Below are positions 53,471 through 62,033 of a stretch of 64,000 nt of DNA, in pieces. The translations under genes and the position numbers were made by a program. The first letter of the stretch is position 1; every line of letters starts with the position of its first letter. This DNA is from Corynebacterium freiburgense (lineage in GTDB: Bacteria > Actinomycetota > Actinomycetes > Mycobacteriales > Mycobacteriaceae): NCBI RefSeq assembly GCF_030408815.1, contig NZ_CP047355.1:2790001-2854000 (forward strand), written 5' to 3'. The notes under the pieces were generated by a model, which saw only the letters and a program-made list of their open reading frames with translations, was not told the origin of the DNA and searched no databases.

Positions 53471-54907
53471 TTAGTGCAAGATTGGAATACCTGGCGCTCC
53501 GTGACTTAACCATTTTCTAACCGCCCCCGTTGCTAAGCAATCATCCCGGTTATAGCGAAGTATTTGCTCACGTATTTCAGCGTTATTTTCATTGAAAGCT
53601 TGCCTATACGCATTCACACTAGCTTCACCATCTAAATCACCTTCCCAATAAAAACCCGCCACACGCGCAACAATCTTTAATCCCAGCCCCTCGGGGCCCA
53701 CTAATTGCTTCCTTACTTCACGGAATACATCGATCCAGTAAGGGGAGTTCAGAAAAGCATTGACCTCCCCCTCACTTGGAACTCCAGGGTAGCCCGCAAA
53801 TCTTTTCGCAGAACTCCTCATCCAGTAGTTCTCACCATGGTTGGAGTAACAGTAGACCGCGATCGACTTGCCTTGTGTTCTAGCTTCCAAAAGCTTGGCC
53901 TTTAGATAGTTCCAAAACATAGCGAAATTTCGCGCTTCTGCCTCACCACCGAGCGGCTCCCAGGTTACAAATGGAATGTACGTTTGACCATCGCTAACAC
54001 CCCACAGATAAGCACCATGGTCTAGGTACGCTTCCAAATCAATATCTATTTCAATATCATATCGAGCCATAGTTACGTCATTGCGACGCAATACTGGAAT
54101 TCCCTTCCGCCACGCCCGCGCCAACTGGGAAGATTCACCTAGGTTGGCGTCGATAAGCTGCTGCACTGTAGTGATGCCCTGATTGATATAGTGCGAGCCA
54201 GAGTCCCCACTCAGTAGCAGCGAAATATCATCGCGGGCCACTAGTTCGCGTTCGCAATCAAACCAATATCTGCAGCTCTTGCATTCTTTCATGCGTCGCG
54301 GAGTAGTTGGTTCTGGTGTTTCCAACGCTTGCGTTAGACCGTTTTGCAGAGGCGCTACCGGCTCAATAAAAGTAAGTGAAGGGTCTTGCCCTATTGCGCC
54401 ACCTTTGCCGCTGGCTAAACCGTATTCTGCAAGAGCTCGGTCAGCAAGGGCTAGACGGTATGTATCAGCAGCATGATTACGAACTTTCCAGCCTGCATAA
54501 ACTGGACGACCGATGCCCAATTCGCTCGTGGGCACTGTCTCTTGTTTCGCCGTTTTCGCTGGTCGAGCCACCCTGTGACTGCTTACTACCACAGGAATAT
54601 AGTTGTCGGCATCGCGCACAAGGACGTCGATATGCACCCGCACATCCGACACCACAAACTCCGCATTTGTAATAAGATCTGCGCCGGCCACCAACGCATC
54701 AAAGGTTTCCTCTTCCCCGAGGGCGTCAATACGCGTAAAACCAGGGATTATCCCAGCCTGCGGCAGTAATTGCATTGCTTGACGACGCCCCTCCTCCGCA
54801 CGGGCCGCACGTTGCTTTGCTGCCTCTGTCGGCGGGACGTCAGGAAACTTCCTACGTTGCACAGCACGATAACGACAGCCCAAAAGATCCGTAATGTCCT
54901 TTTCCAC
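53471..54907 (-). CDS. TM0106-family RecB-like nuclease
   Basis: A 478-residue protein with an N-terminal Cas4/RecB-like half (VEKDITDLLGCRYRAVQRRKFP; acidic metal site in the VHIDVLVRDADNY region; CKSCRYWFDCERE Cys cluster) and a C-terminal RNase H-like exonuclease domain (YCYSNHGENYWM, FYWEGDLDGEAS, ILRYNRDDCLATGAVRKWL). Predicted DNA/RNA processing enzyme of unknown pathway. GTG 54907 is preferred; the frame open to 55174 would run antisense through the next gene. Confidence 0.8.
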   Translation of the reverse strand: MEKDITDLLGCRYRAVQRRKFPDVPPTEAAKQRAARAEEGRRQAMQLLPQAGIIPGFTRIDALGEEETFDALVAGADLITNAEFVVSDVRVHIDVLVRDADNYIPVVVSSHRVARPAKTAKQETVPTSELGIGRPVYAGWKVRNHAADTYRLALADRALAEYGLASGKGGAIGQDPSLTFIEPVAPLQNGLTQALETPEPTTPRRMKECKSCRYWFDCERELVARDDISLLLSGDSGSHYINQGITTVQQLIDANLGESSQLARAWRKGIPVLRRNDVTMARYDIEIDIDLEAYLDHGAYLWGVSDGQTYIPFVTWEPLGGEAEARNFAMFWNYLKAKLLEARTQGKSIAVYCYSNHGENYWMRSSAKRFAGYPGVPSEGEVNAFLNSPYWIDVFREVRKQLVGPEGLGLKIVARVAGFYWEGDLDGEASVNAYRQAFNENNAEIREQILRYNRDDCLATGAVRKWLSHGAPGIPILH

Positions 54908-54974
54908 AATGCCTACCAGCCTAGACAGGTAAGGTGATAACAGATAAAACACCCTCAACTCATTAGGGAGAGCC

Positions 54975-55610
54975 ATGGGAATCTTCGAAGCAATCCGCAA
55001 AAGCCGAGCCCGCACAAAAGCCGAAATCAAAGCCGCAAAAGTAAAGGCCAAAGAAGAAGTTCGGCTAAATGCAAAGACCCAACTCCACCAAGCAAAACTC
55101 CTCGCCGCCCAAGAAAAAGCACTCTTGAAAGCAGAACGACGAGGACTAAAAGCAAAGCGTAAGCATGAACGCACTATGGCGAAAAATACACTCGCACAAA
55201 TGCGGGCTGGTCGATTTAATAAAGCGAATATTATGCGCTACAGTGCTGCAGCTCGCGTGTTAGTACCTGTTTTAATTCCACTGGCATATCGCGCAATCAC
55301 TTTTGGTCGGGAACAACTTCTTTCTTTGAAAGCTCAGCGACTCGGAGTAAGTGCACACGAATTAGCACAATATTCTGGCCATGGAGCACCTTTGAAAGCG
55401 CGAATTGCGGGAATCCGAAAGACAGTTGAGAACACAAAGCTTCCAAGTGGGTTTGTTCGCGATGTCAATGAACGCCTAGATCAATTAGATAGTGCAGTAG
55501 ATAATTCAGAATATATGACTGGGGAACAACGTCGGCGTGTTCATCGAAGCACTTCAAATGACCTCGATTTGCTACTTCAGGAAGTTCAACAAAAAATTCA
55601 TTCGGTCTAA
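54975..55610 (+). CDS. DUF6474 family protein
   Basis: A 211-residue protein with a long Lys/Ala/Glu-rich coiled-coil N-terminus (about 1-75), a short hydrophobic segment (ARVLVPVLIPLAYRAI) and a helical C-terminus, matching the corynebacterial DUF6474 family. No catalytic motif. AGGGAGAG precedes the ATG. Divergent from the nuclease gene, convergent with nothing; Lsr2 follows on the same strand. Confidence 0.72.
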   Translation: MGIFEAIRKSRARTKAEIKAAKVKAKEEVRLNAKTQLHQAKLLAAQEKALLKAERRGLKAKRKHERTMAKNTLAQMRAGRFNKANIMRYSAAARVLVPVLIPLAYRAITFGREQLLSLKAQRLGVSAHELAQYSGHGAPLKARIAGIRKTVENTKLPSGFVRDVNERLDQLDSAVDNSEYMTGEQRRRVHRSTSNDLDLLLQEVQQKIHSV

Positions 55611-55733
55611 TTTTGAACTAAAATCCCCAAATTGTTTCTTGGCATATATACTAAACAGAAGAACACGCAGTTTGCGCACCTCTTCAGTAATAACAACCGC
55701 CTACTTGGCCCAAGAAGCAAGGATTTTTGAGTT

Positions 55734-56087
55734 ATGGCACGCCGAGAAATTACTCAGTACTTCGATGACCTGAACAACACTCCGTTGACTCCAGATAAGC
55801 TTCATGTAATTCGCTTCTCTGTTGACGGTATTGATTATGTGATGGATCTCTCTGCAGAAAATGCAGATATGTTCCGTGAAGCCCTCAAACCATACATTGC
55901 CGCAGCTCGCCGCGACGCCGCAGCCCGCGGTCGTCGTCGTGCAGCTGTACCTACCAGCATGAATGCTTCCCGCGCACGCACCCGCGCAATTCGCGAGTGG
56001 GCTCACGACAATGGCTATACCATTGCAGAACGCGGAAAGATTCCTGCCACAATTATTGAGGCATACGACAACGCACACTCCAACTAG
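55734..56087 (+). CDS. lsr2: Lsr2-type nucleoid-associated protein
   Basis: A 117-residue H-NS-like silencer: N-terminal dimerisation domain (ITQYFDDLNNTPLTPDKLHVIRFSVDGIDYVMDLS), a basic linker (RRDAAARGRRRAA) and a C-terminal DNA-binding helix pair with ARTRAIREWAHDNGYTIAERGKIP. The AT-hook-like loop reads RGK where mycobacterial Lsr2 has RGR. Such proteins coat AT-rich, often horizontally acquired DNA. AAGGA precedes the ATG. Confidence 0.92.
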   Translation: MARREITQYFDDLNNTPLTPDKLHVIRFSVDGIDYVMDLSAENADMFREALKPYIAAARRDAAARGRRRAAVPTSMNASRARTRAIREWAHDNGYTIAERGKIPATIIEAYDNAHSN

Positions 56088-56101
56088 TTTGGGGTCCCGA
56101 A

Positions 56102-56128
56102 AGAGGGCTATTACACATGGCCCTCTTC
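56102..56128 (+). terminator. Stem-loop after lsr2
   Basis: Arms AAGAGGGC (56102-56109) and GCCCTCTT (56121-56128), 11-nt loop, followed by CAACTCTTT; a plausible terminator with a weak T tract. Confidence 0.55.
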
Positions 56129-56218
56129 AACTCTTTAGCCAAGTGCTTTTGAGCTCACTGCTGTTCTAATTTTATCTGCTGCACACAATCGCTACCCCGC
56201 CAGCACCTTAATAACGTT

Positions 56219-57364
56219 TTACGTTTCAGGTTGTTGCTCGGCCTGGGTTTCCGCAGACTCCTTTTTGGAGCTGCGTTGTGTGCGGCGTTCTTTTTTAGCG
56301 GCCATACGTAGCCTACGAATTTCCCGTTTTTTCTCGCGCTCTGCACGAATTTGTTCGCGATATTCCTTTTTTATTCTGATGATCTCTCGCCGATGCTCGA
56401 GTAGTTTGTGCGGCTGGACAAGCATCAACAATCTATGTCGGCGGATGCTTCGTTTTCGCTCCTTACGTGCAGTCTCTTTTTCTAACCTGCGCACAAATGC
56501 TTCATCTTGGAAATTCTCGAACTCATCTGTAAGTGGCATTTTTCGATCAAGGAGCACAGAAATCACCACAATCTGGGCAAGGGTCCATAGATTGTTAGCT
56601 ACCCAGTAGACCACAATTGCCGCAGGAACTGGAGAGTACACAGCCGCAGAAATCAGCATAAACGGAATCACCAAAACCATAAAGATAATAAAGCGATTCA
56701 TCCGCAGTGCTACACGGTTTTCATGATCGATGGTGAGGTATGAACGCCGAATTGAATACGCCATATTCCCAACCGTGAAGATTGTTGCAACAACTACGAG
56801 CGGTAGCACAAACCAAAACACATCATCACGGTTGGTGTTTAGTTGCACCAATTGTTCTGGTGACATGGATACATACGCAGGAACTGGAATATCCCAGATC
56901 CTTACTTTTAGAAAGGAACGTACCTCATCACTATTTAAAAATCCGATGGGATGGATAACCTCAGCATCGATTCCTTCAACAGGTCGTGCCATATGGAGTA
57001 ACACCTGGTACAAACCAATAAACACAGGAATCTGAATCAATGCCGGAAAGCAACCAGAGCTTGCATTGAAATTATGCTCCTTATGCAACGCCTTAATTGC
57101 TTCTCGTTGTTCCTTATCTGCATCTGCATCTGTACGCTTAGCAAACGAATCCGCAATCGCCTTTGTTTGCGGACGTAGATTCACCATAATTCGGGTAGCC
57201 CGTAATTGCTTCCAGGCAAGCGGCAAGACAATTGAGCGCACAGTAACAATCAAACCGAATAAAGAAACAAGCCAAGCAACCTGGTCATTTACGCCGAAAA
57301 CATCATGCAGAACCAGATGCCAGAGCTTCATCACTCCAGAAACTGGGTAGATGAAAACTTCCAT
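56219..57364 (-). CDS. YidC/Oxa1 membrane protein insertase, extra paralogue type
   Basis: A 381-residue insertase with the helix-flanking SGCFPALIQIPVFIGLYQVLLHM motif, the conserved Arg in LRATRIMVNLRPQ, five helices and a very basic C-terminal tail (KKEYREQIRAEREKKREIRR). It inserts or assembles membrane proteins. It is not in the rpmH-rnpA-yidC context, so a second copy is likely elsewhere. Start 57364 has GAAAGGA upstream; the frame open to 57409 overlaps the divergent sortase promoter. Confidence 0.85.
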   Translation of the reverse strand: MEVFIYPVSGVMKLWHLVLHDVFGVNDQVAWLVSLFGLIVTVRSIVLPLAWKQLRATRIMVNLRPQTKAIADSFAKRTDADADKEQREAIKALHKEHNFNASSGCFPALIQIPVFIGLYQVLLHMARPVEGIDAEVIHPIGFLNSDEVRSFLKVRIWDIPVPAYVSMSPEQLVQLNTNRDDVFWFVLPLVVVATIFTVGNMAYSIRRSYLTIDHENRVALRMNRFIIFMVLVIPFMLISAAVYSPVPAAIVVYWVANNLWTLAQIVVISVLLDRKMPLTDEFENFQDEAFVRRLEKETARKERKRSIRRHRLLMLVQPHKLLEHRREIIRIKKEYREQIRAEREKKREIRRLRMAAKKERRTQRSSKKESAETQAEQQPET

Positions 57365-57412
57365 TTGTTTCCTTTCAGATTGATTCCTCGGATAGATGGT
57401 AGCGCGCAATGA

Positions 57413-57418
57413 TAAACT
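57413..57418 (+). promoter_or_regulatory. -10 box of the sortase gene (leaderless)
   Basis: TAAACT lies 8 nt before ATG 57427; there is no Shine-Dalgarno at either candidate start. Confidence 0.45.
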
Positions 57419-57426
57419 CTGTCGCC

Positions 57427-58215
57427 ATGAGCCATGCTGCAGAGCCGCGACGCCTGAGCTTTACCCAAGTATTAGGTGAACTGTTTATTACAGCCGGTGT
57501 CCTCTTTTTTCTTTTTGCTTTCTATGAGTCTTATTGGACAAACCTTGAAGCCAATAGGCAACAAACCCGAGTTTCAGACAAGCTCGATGAACAGTGGAAA
57601 AACGTAAACCCAAGGCAAAAGCTAGCCCCTGAACTCGGTGAAGCGTTTGCGCGTATGTATATTCCAGCGTTCGGCTCTGATTTCCATTTCGCAATTGTGG
57701 AAGGCACAAGTGATGAAGACTTACTCGCCGGTCCAGGGCGTTATACCGAAAGCCAATTTCCAGGGGATCCAGGTAATTTTGCAGTTGCCGGTCACCGCGT
57801 AGGAAAAGGTGCCCCTTTTAATGATCTTGGAAACCTCAATACATGCGACGCCATCGTGGTTGAAACCAGCACGGCATGGCAAATCTATCGGGTTCTGCCG
57901 ATCGATGCTCAAGGTGAGCAACGACGTTCCGAAGCACTGCATTGCTTAAGCCCAGAACAGGCCGAACGTCTAACCACTGGAGATTACTCCGGTGTGAATG
58001 GTCGTATCATTACTGTACCTGGCGATATTGCTACCATTCATCCCATCCCTGGAGTGGCGACCACAGAAATAAACCCAGGTATGGAATCCCTGATGACTAT
58101 GACAACCTGCCACCCTCAATTTTCCAATGCTGAGCGAATGATCGTGCATGCGATGCTGGTTCGAAGCGAACCAAAACAGCAAGGTCAACGCCCAGCCGAA
58201 CTGGAGGAAAGCTAA
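57427..58215 (+). CDS. srtF: Class E sortase
   Basis: A 262-residue housekeeping-type sortase: N-terminal membrane anchor (LGELFITAGVLFFLFAFYE), then the sortase domain with catalytic His in FAVAGHRVGKGAPF, Cys in MTMTTCHPQFSNAERM and the following Arg. It links LPXTG/LAXTG-type surface proteins or pili to the peptidoglycan. C. diphtheriae SrtF, the housekeeping sortase, lies in the same neighbourhood near sodA and hrrSA; the symbol follows that remembered synteny. Followed by a 50-residue membrane protein 4 bp after the stop. Confidence 0.85.
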   Translation: MSHAAEPRRLSFTQVLGELFITAGVLFFLFAFYESYWTNLEANRQQTRVSDKLDEQWKNVNPRQKLAPELGEAFARMYIPAFGSDFHFAIVEGTSDEDLLAGPGRYTESQFPGDPGNFAVAGHRVGKGAPFNDLGNLNTCDAIVVETSTAWQIYRVLPIDAQGEQRRSEALHCLSPEQAERLTTGDYSGVNGRIITVPGDIATIHPIPGVATTEINPGMESLMTMTTCHPQFSNAERMIVHAMLVRSEPKQQGQRPAELEES

Positions 58216-58219
58216 TACC

Positions 58220-58372
58220 ATGTATGGATTTATCTGGCGAGCCATCCCGGGGCCCTGGCCAATCAAACTCCTTGTGTCTTTAGTGCTCTTGGTGGGCGTA
58301 TTCCTACTCCTTATGGAAGTAATTTTCCCTTACATCAGCGTTCTTATGCCGTATAACGACGTCGCCGTATAA
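58220..58372 (+). CDS. Small single-span membrane protein linked to the sortase
   Basis: A 50-residue protein (MYGFIWRAIPGPWPIKLL, then one hydrophobic helix LVSLVLLVGVFLLLMEVIF and a short tail). TGGAGGAAAG at 58202-58211 precedes the ATG, which lies 4 bp after the sortase stop. Short membrane proteins directly following class E sortases are common in corynebacteria, suggesting a partner or stabiliser of the sortase; no experimental role is known to me. Confidence 0.75.
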   Translation: MYGFIWRAIPGPWPIKLLVSLVLLVGVFLLLMEVIFPYISVLMPYNDVAV

Positions 58373-58384
58373 ACCACACTGGCA

Positions 58385-58410
58385 CTAGGGCTGCGTTTTC
58401 ACAGCCCTAG
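58385..58410 (+). terminator. Terminator after the sortase operon
   Basis: Arms CTAGGGCTG (58385-58393) and CAGCCCTAG (58402-58410), 8-nt T-rich loop. The right arm lies inside the end of the convergent lipoprotein gene. Confidence 0.65.
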
Positions 58411-58950
58411 CCGGGTGATCACTTCTTTGGCTACCAGCTCTGCTTTGAGCGATTGGCTCTGGTTGGAGAACACAACCACGGCTATATTGGCTTTTTGAAC
58501 CGCATATACTGCACGGTCTTCAAACCCCATGCGCCCCCCAGACCAACCTTCTGGTTCTTCGGCAATTTCGGTGATATCGATCGGCGCTGCCCAGTTCACT
58601 ACATCAACAGCTGCTTTTTCGTTTGGCATAGTACGGATAATGACCTGAAGCTGCGGCTCATCAGGGTAGGACCAAAAAACGCAAGCGGGAACATCAAAAC
58701 GCTCATCAATTCCCTGACTTGTTACTTTCTGACCATTGGTATCAGCCACCCATTCAGTATCTAGGTATGGGCACGGTGTGTTTGCTTCACGCGGTACTTC
58801 TGGGAGGGCGTCGCTAGGCAACCCTTGATCCAATGGCCCGATTGTGATTGGTGTGGCTGACAGTGTATCTGTGGTGGGGGTTTCCCCTCCCAGTTGGGGG
58901 CTGCACGCTACCAGTAACGCAGAACAAAGGAGTAAAACTGTACGACGCAT
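58399..58950 (-). CDS. DUF2020-type lipoprotein
   Basis: A 183-residue lipoprotein: signal peptide with lipobox LLVACSP, a Thr/Pro linker and a compact C-terminal domain (CPYLDTEWVADTNGQKV...PACVFWSYPDEPQLQVIIRTMPNEKAAVDVVN) typical of corynebacterial DUF2020 proteins. Ligand or partner unknown. Start 58950 (MRRTVLLL) is supported by a TAGACT -10 seven bases upstream (GGAG in between could also serve as an RBS). Divergent from hrrS with overlapping promoters. Confidence 0.78.
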   Translation of the reverse strand: MRRTVLLLCSALLVACSPQLGGETPTTDTLSATPITIGPLDQGLPSDALPEVPREANTPCPYLDTEWVADTNGQKVTSQGIDERFDVPACVFWSYPDEPQLQVIIRTMPNEKAAVDVVNWAAPIDITEIAEEPEGWSGGRMGFEDRAVYAVQKANIAVVVFSNQSQSLKAELVAKEVITRLGL

Positions 58951-58957
58951 GATCTCC

Positions 58958-58967
58958 AGTCTAGGGT
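58958..58967. promoter_or_regulatory. Overlapping divergent -10 boxes of the lipoprotein gene and hrrS
   Basis: Within AGTCTAGGGT, minus-strand TAGACT (58963-58958) drives the lipoprotein (7 nt before ATG 58950) and plus-strand TAGGGT (58962-58967) drives hrrS (8 nt before ATG 58976). The two hexamers share a TA step, so RNA polymerase could open only one at a time. Confidence 0.5.
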
Positions 58968-58975
58968 TGCTGTAT

Positions 58976-60184
58976 ATGAACAGTGAATCGTCCGCCCCCG
59001 GCAATCATGGTTTGCGGCAAGGCATTCATATCTTGACTGCAATGTTGCTGGTGGTGATTGTGATTGCTTCAGTTCGGCTCCCCACTAATGAGTCACTCAC
59101 TATGATCAGCCTTAGCTGCCTATACGGTGCGGTGTACTTTATTGGAAACCGGCACCTTAAAGAGCCTCTAGCCCAGCAATTATGGTTGCTAGCTTTGACC
59201 TGTATTTGGGTCATAATGGTGCCGATTCAGACTTCAGCGGTATATCTTGTGTTCGCACTGTACTTTCTATACCTCCAAATTCTTGACGATATTCGTGGTC
59301 TTATTGCCGTCATTGGAGCCACCATTGTTTCCGTAGTAAGCCAATATCCACATATCACTATCGGCAGTGTTTTGGGCCCATGTGTTGCCGCCATGGTTTC
59401 GGTCGGTATTAATTACGCTTTCCAAGCTCTTTGGACCGTTTCTCAAGAACGCCAAGAACTCATCGATGAGTTATTACAAACACGCACACAACTCGCCGAA
59501 ACAGAGCGCGCCGCAGGCATTGCTGCAGAGCGCCAGCGCATTGCCCACGAAATTCACGACACACTGGCTCAAGGACTCTCCAGCATCCAAATGTTGCTCC
59601 ATGTAGCGGAGCGTGACCTAGAAAAAATACCTGACGACGCCGCGCAATCCGCTGTTCGTCGCATCCAACAGGCTCGCACAACAGCCGCAGATAATCTCGG
59701 TGAAGCACGCGCAATGATCGCTGCATTACAACCCGCAGCACTATCCAAAACATCACTTGAAGGAGCACTTCACCGCGTTGCGCAAAGCGTTGTTGGTACC
59801 GAAATTAGCGTGGTAGTTGAAGGCGAAGAACGGCAACTACCAATGCGCACTGAAGCATCCTTGCTCCGAATTGCCCAAGGTGCAGTCGGAAACGTAGGAA
59901 AACACGCTCATGCTGATCGCTGCCGGATCACCCTTACCTACGGCGACGAAGAAATTCGCTTAGACATCGTTGATGATGGCATTGGTTTCGATCCCGCTTC
60001 CATAGGGGCACGTCCCGCAGGCCTAGGCCATATCGGATTGGACGCAATGCGTCAACGCGCCTACGAACAAGGTGGTTCGCTAAGCGTTGAATCCGAACCT
60101 GGGGGCGGAACAGCCGTCTCTGTGGCACTTCCCGTCCCTACCGAACTAGAATCAAAGGTTACGTATACCAACAAGGGAGCCTGA
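58976..60184 (+). CDS. hrrS: Sensor histidine kinase HrrS (haem-responsive type)
   Basis: A 402-residue NarL-family kinase: about six membrane helices (residues 15-160), a short coiled coil (about 175-210), HisKA_3 with the phospho-His in QRIAHEIHDTLAQGLSSIQM, and an HATPase_c domain (ASLLRIAQGAVGNVGKHA; DIVDDGIGFDP; GLGHIGLDAMRQRA). It should sense haem and phosphorylate HrrA. Start at 58976 uses a TAGGGT -10 8 nt upstream. The frame open to 58844 overlaps the lipoprotein gene and is not used. The stop lies 2 nt before hrrA. Confidence 0.85.
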   Translation: MNSESSAPGNHGLRQGIHILTAMLLVVIVIASVRLPTNESLTMISLSCLYGAVYFIGNRHLKEPLAQQLWLLALTCIWVIMVPIQTSAVYLVFALYFLYLQILDDIRGLIAVIGATIVSVVSQYPHITIGSVLGPCVAAMVSVGINYAFQALWTVSQERQELIDELLQTRTQLAETERAAGIAAERQRIAHEIHDTLAQGLSSIQMLLHVAERDLEKIPDDAAQSAVRRIQQARTTAADNLGEARAMIAALQPAALSKTSLEGALHRVAQSVVGTEISVVVEGEERQLPMRTEASLLRIAQGAVGNVGKHAHADRCRITLTYGDEEIRLDIVDDGIGFDPASIGARPAGLGHIGLDAMRQRAYEQGGSLSVESEPGGGTAVSVALPVPTELESKVTYTNKGA

Positions 60185-60186
60185 CG

Positions 60187-60825
60187 ATGATTCGAGTTCT
60201 ATTAGCTGATGACCATGAAATCGTCCGACTTGGCCTAAGAGCAGTCTTGGAGTCAGCTGAAGACATTGAAGTCATTGGTGAAGTCTCCACAGCGGAGGCA
60301 GCGATTGCAGCGGCCCAAAACGGCGGAATTGACGTAATCCTAATGGACCTGCGCTTCGGCGCAGGTGCTGAAGGCACTCTCGTTTCCACTGGCGCTGACG
60401 CAACGGCGGAAATCAAGCGCACAATTGAGAACCCGCCGAATGTCCTAGTTGTGACCAACTATGACACGGATGCCGATATTCTGGGCGCAATTGAAGCTGG
60501 CGCAGTTGGTTACTTACTAAAAGACGCTCCACCCGCGGAACTGCTCGCCGCAGTACGCTCCGCAGCAGAAGGCGATTCAACACTATCCCCGGTGGTTGCC
60601 AACCGACTTATGACTCGGGTGCGCACACCTCGAACATCACTGACCCCGCGTGAACTGGAAGTACTTAAGCTTGTAGCAAGTGGTTCATCCAACCGCGATA
60701 TCGGCAAAGTTCTTTTCCTATCTGAGGCGACAGTAAAATCACATCTTGTCCATATCTACGACAAACTCGGCGTACGTTCCCGCACCTCAGCCGTGGCTGC
60801 TGCCCGTGAACAAGGTGTGCTGTAA
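60187..60825 (+). CDS. hrrA: Response regulator HrrA
   Basis: A 212-residue NarL-type regulator: receiver domain with acidic pocket (LLADDHEIVRLG), phosphoacceptor Asp in IDVILMDLRFG, Lys in YLLKDAPPAEL, and a LuxR-type HTH (TPRELEVLKLVASGSSNRDIGKVLFLSEATVKSHL). In C. glutamicum and C. diphtheriae HrrA activates haem use and respiratory genes and represses haem synthesis. The RBS AAGGGAGC is in the hrrS stop region, so both are cotranscribed. Confidence 0.9.
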   Translation: MIRVLLADDHEIVRLGLRAVLESAEDIEVIGEVSTAEAAIAAAQNGGIDVILMDLRFGAGAEGTLVSTGADATAEIKRTIENPPNVLVVTNYDTDADILGAIEAGAVGYLLKDAPPAELLAAVRSAAEGDSTLSPVVANRLMTRVRTPRTSLTPRELEVLKLVASGSSNRDIGKVLFLSEATVKSHLVHIYDKLGVRSRTSAVAAAREQGVL

Positions 60826-60831
60826 ATTTTT

Positions 60832-61470
60832 TTAGATCGAGTAATCAGCTGGCGGTGCAGAAAGTAATTGTCGCGCCAAATCTCGGGCTGTTTCTAAAGG
60901 CAGAATATTTCTACTTAGCCTCGAACCCGCTAAGCCGCCATCCAAAAACACTAACAGCTGACTAGCTTGTGTAGTCCCTGGATAACCGTTCTTTTCCGTA
61001 AGAAGATCAGTCATAGTTTGATGGCACCAAGCCCGGTGCTCTTGTACCGCAGCAACAATACCAAGCTCACTTTCAGTTTCCGGACGGGGATACTCATTTG
61101 CGGCATTCTGAAAATGGGATCCCCGAAAGTCCTTCTTGGGCTCTTCATCAATGCACTGATCAAAAAAAGCCAGGATTTTATCTTCCGGATTATCCATATT
61201 GGCGGTGCGGGCGCGCCAATCAGCACGCCAACGCTCATCAAGTTCGTGCAAATAGGCAATGACAAGAGCATCTTTCGAACCAAACAAGGAGTAGAGACTT
61301 GCCTTGGCAACATCAGCCTCTCGAAGAATCCGATCAATACCAATTACCCGGATACCCTCCGTAGTGAAAAGGCTGGTAGCACTAGCTAAAAGACGCTCCC
61401 GAGGACTCGGCCTATTCCTCCGGTTGCTCTTCTTGGTGGCGATCGGTCCCACTTCCCTTCCAGGATGCAC
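60832..61470 (-). CDS. TetR-family transcriptional regulator
   Basis: A 212-residue TetR regulator: N-terminal HTH (RERLLASATSLFTTEGIRVIGIDRILREADVAKASLYSLFGSKDAL) and an all-helical ligand domain. Ligand unknown. The start is uncertain: GTG 61470 has TAAGAG 7 nt upstream (an imperfect -10), GTG 61452 has GGAAGGGAA immediately before it but too close, and the frame is open to 61557. Converges on hrrA with only 6 bp between stops. Confidence 0.85.
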   Translation of the reverse strand: MHPGREVGPIATKKSNRRNRPSPRERLLASATSLFTTEGIRVIGIDRILREADVAKASLYSLFGSKDALVIAYLHELDERWRADWRARTANMDNPEDKILAFFDQCIDEEPKKDFRGSHFQNAANEYPRPETESELGIVAAVQEHRAWCHQTMTDLLTEKNGYPGTTQASQLLVFLDGGLAGSRLSRNILPLETARDLARQLLSAPPADYSI

Positions 61471-61668
61471 AACAATGCTCTTAGGATATCTAGAGTACCC
61501 CAGAAACAGACAATTCTGTCCATATAGCCCTTGCGATCCACCCCCGACAGATTTCAAACGCTGAACTAAACTGCTCCCCGGTTGCTGGTCTGTACTGCCC
61601 AGAGATTGGGGTTTTAGTTTTGGGAGCCGTTGTGGCAGTTGATGGTTTTGGAGCTGGTGCGGTTATGT

Positions 61669-61857
61669 TGTCACAGATTCCATTTTTTCGGCGGATTTTA
61701 TGGAATCTGCGACACGATAGGTAGGGAACCTGTCACGAATTCCATTTTTTTCGCTGTTTTTATGGAATCTGCGACAAACCCCAGGTCAACGCTTGTGCGC
61801 AACATGGGTTGCTGTCACAAATTCCATTTTTCAGCCGATTTTATGGAATCTGCGACA
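61669..61857. repeat. Dyad array C (three TGTCAC-type units)
   Basis: C1 (61669-61714), C2 (61731-61776) and C3 (61813-61857), 45-46 bp each, start TGTCAC with AATTCCAT/GATTCCAT and end ATGGAATCTGCGACA. Arms are unrelated to the A/B units. C1-C2 are 16 bp apart; C2-C3 are 36 bp apart and carry the shared core AAACCCCAGGTCA (61776-61788), here directly against C2 and 24 bp before C3. Confidence 0.85.
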
Positions 61858-62033
61858 GTAAGGATGAAAACATCACCATTTCAATAGGGTCAGCCTATCA
61901 AAATGCAGGGAAAGCGGCTTAAAACCCCTGGAAAGCCTACCCCGCGCCCAGGAAACCGGAGATGGTCAGATCGTCCACCCGGAAAACCAACCTTAACTCG
62001 AGACAAGTTTATAAATCCGCCGTAAAAACACGA

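Noticed and set aside
53290..53520. 76-codon frame in the MFS-nuclease gap
   Set aside because: Overlaps the end of the nuclease gene and lacks start signals.
61630..61887. 85-codon frame across array C
   Set aside because: Its repeated MESAT/FHF segments simply translate the dyad units.
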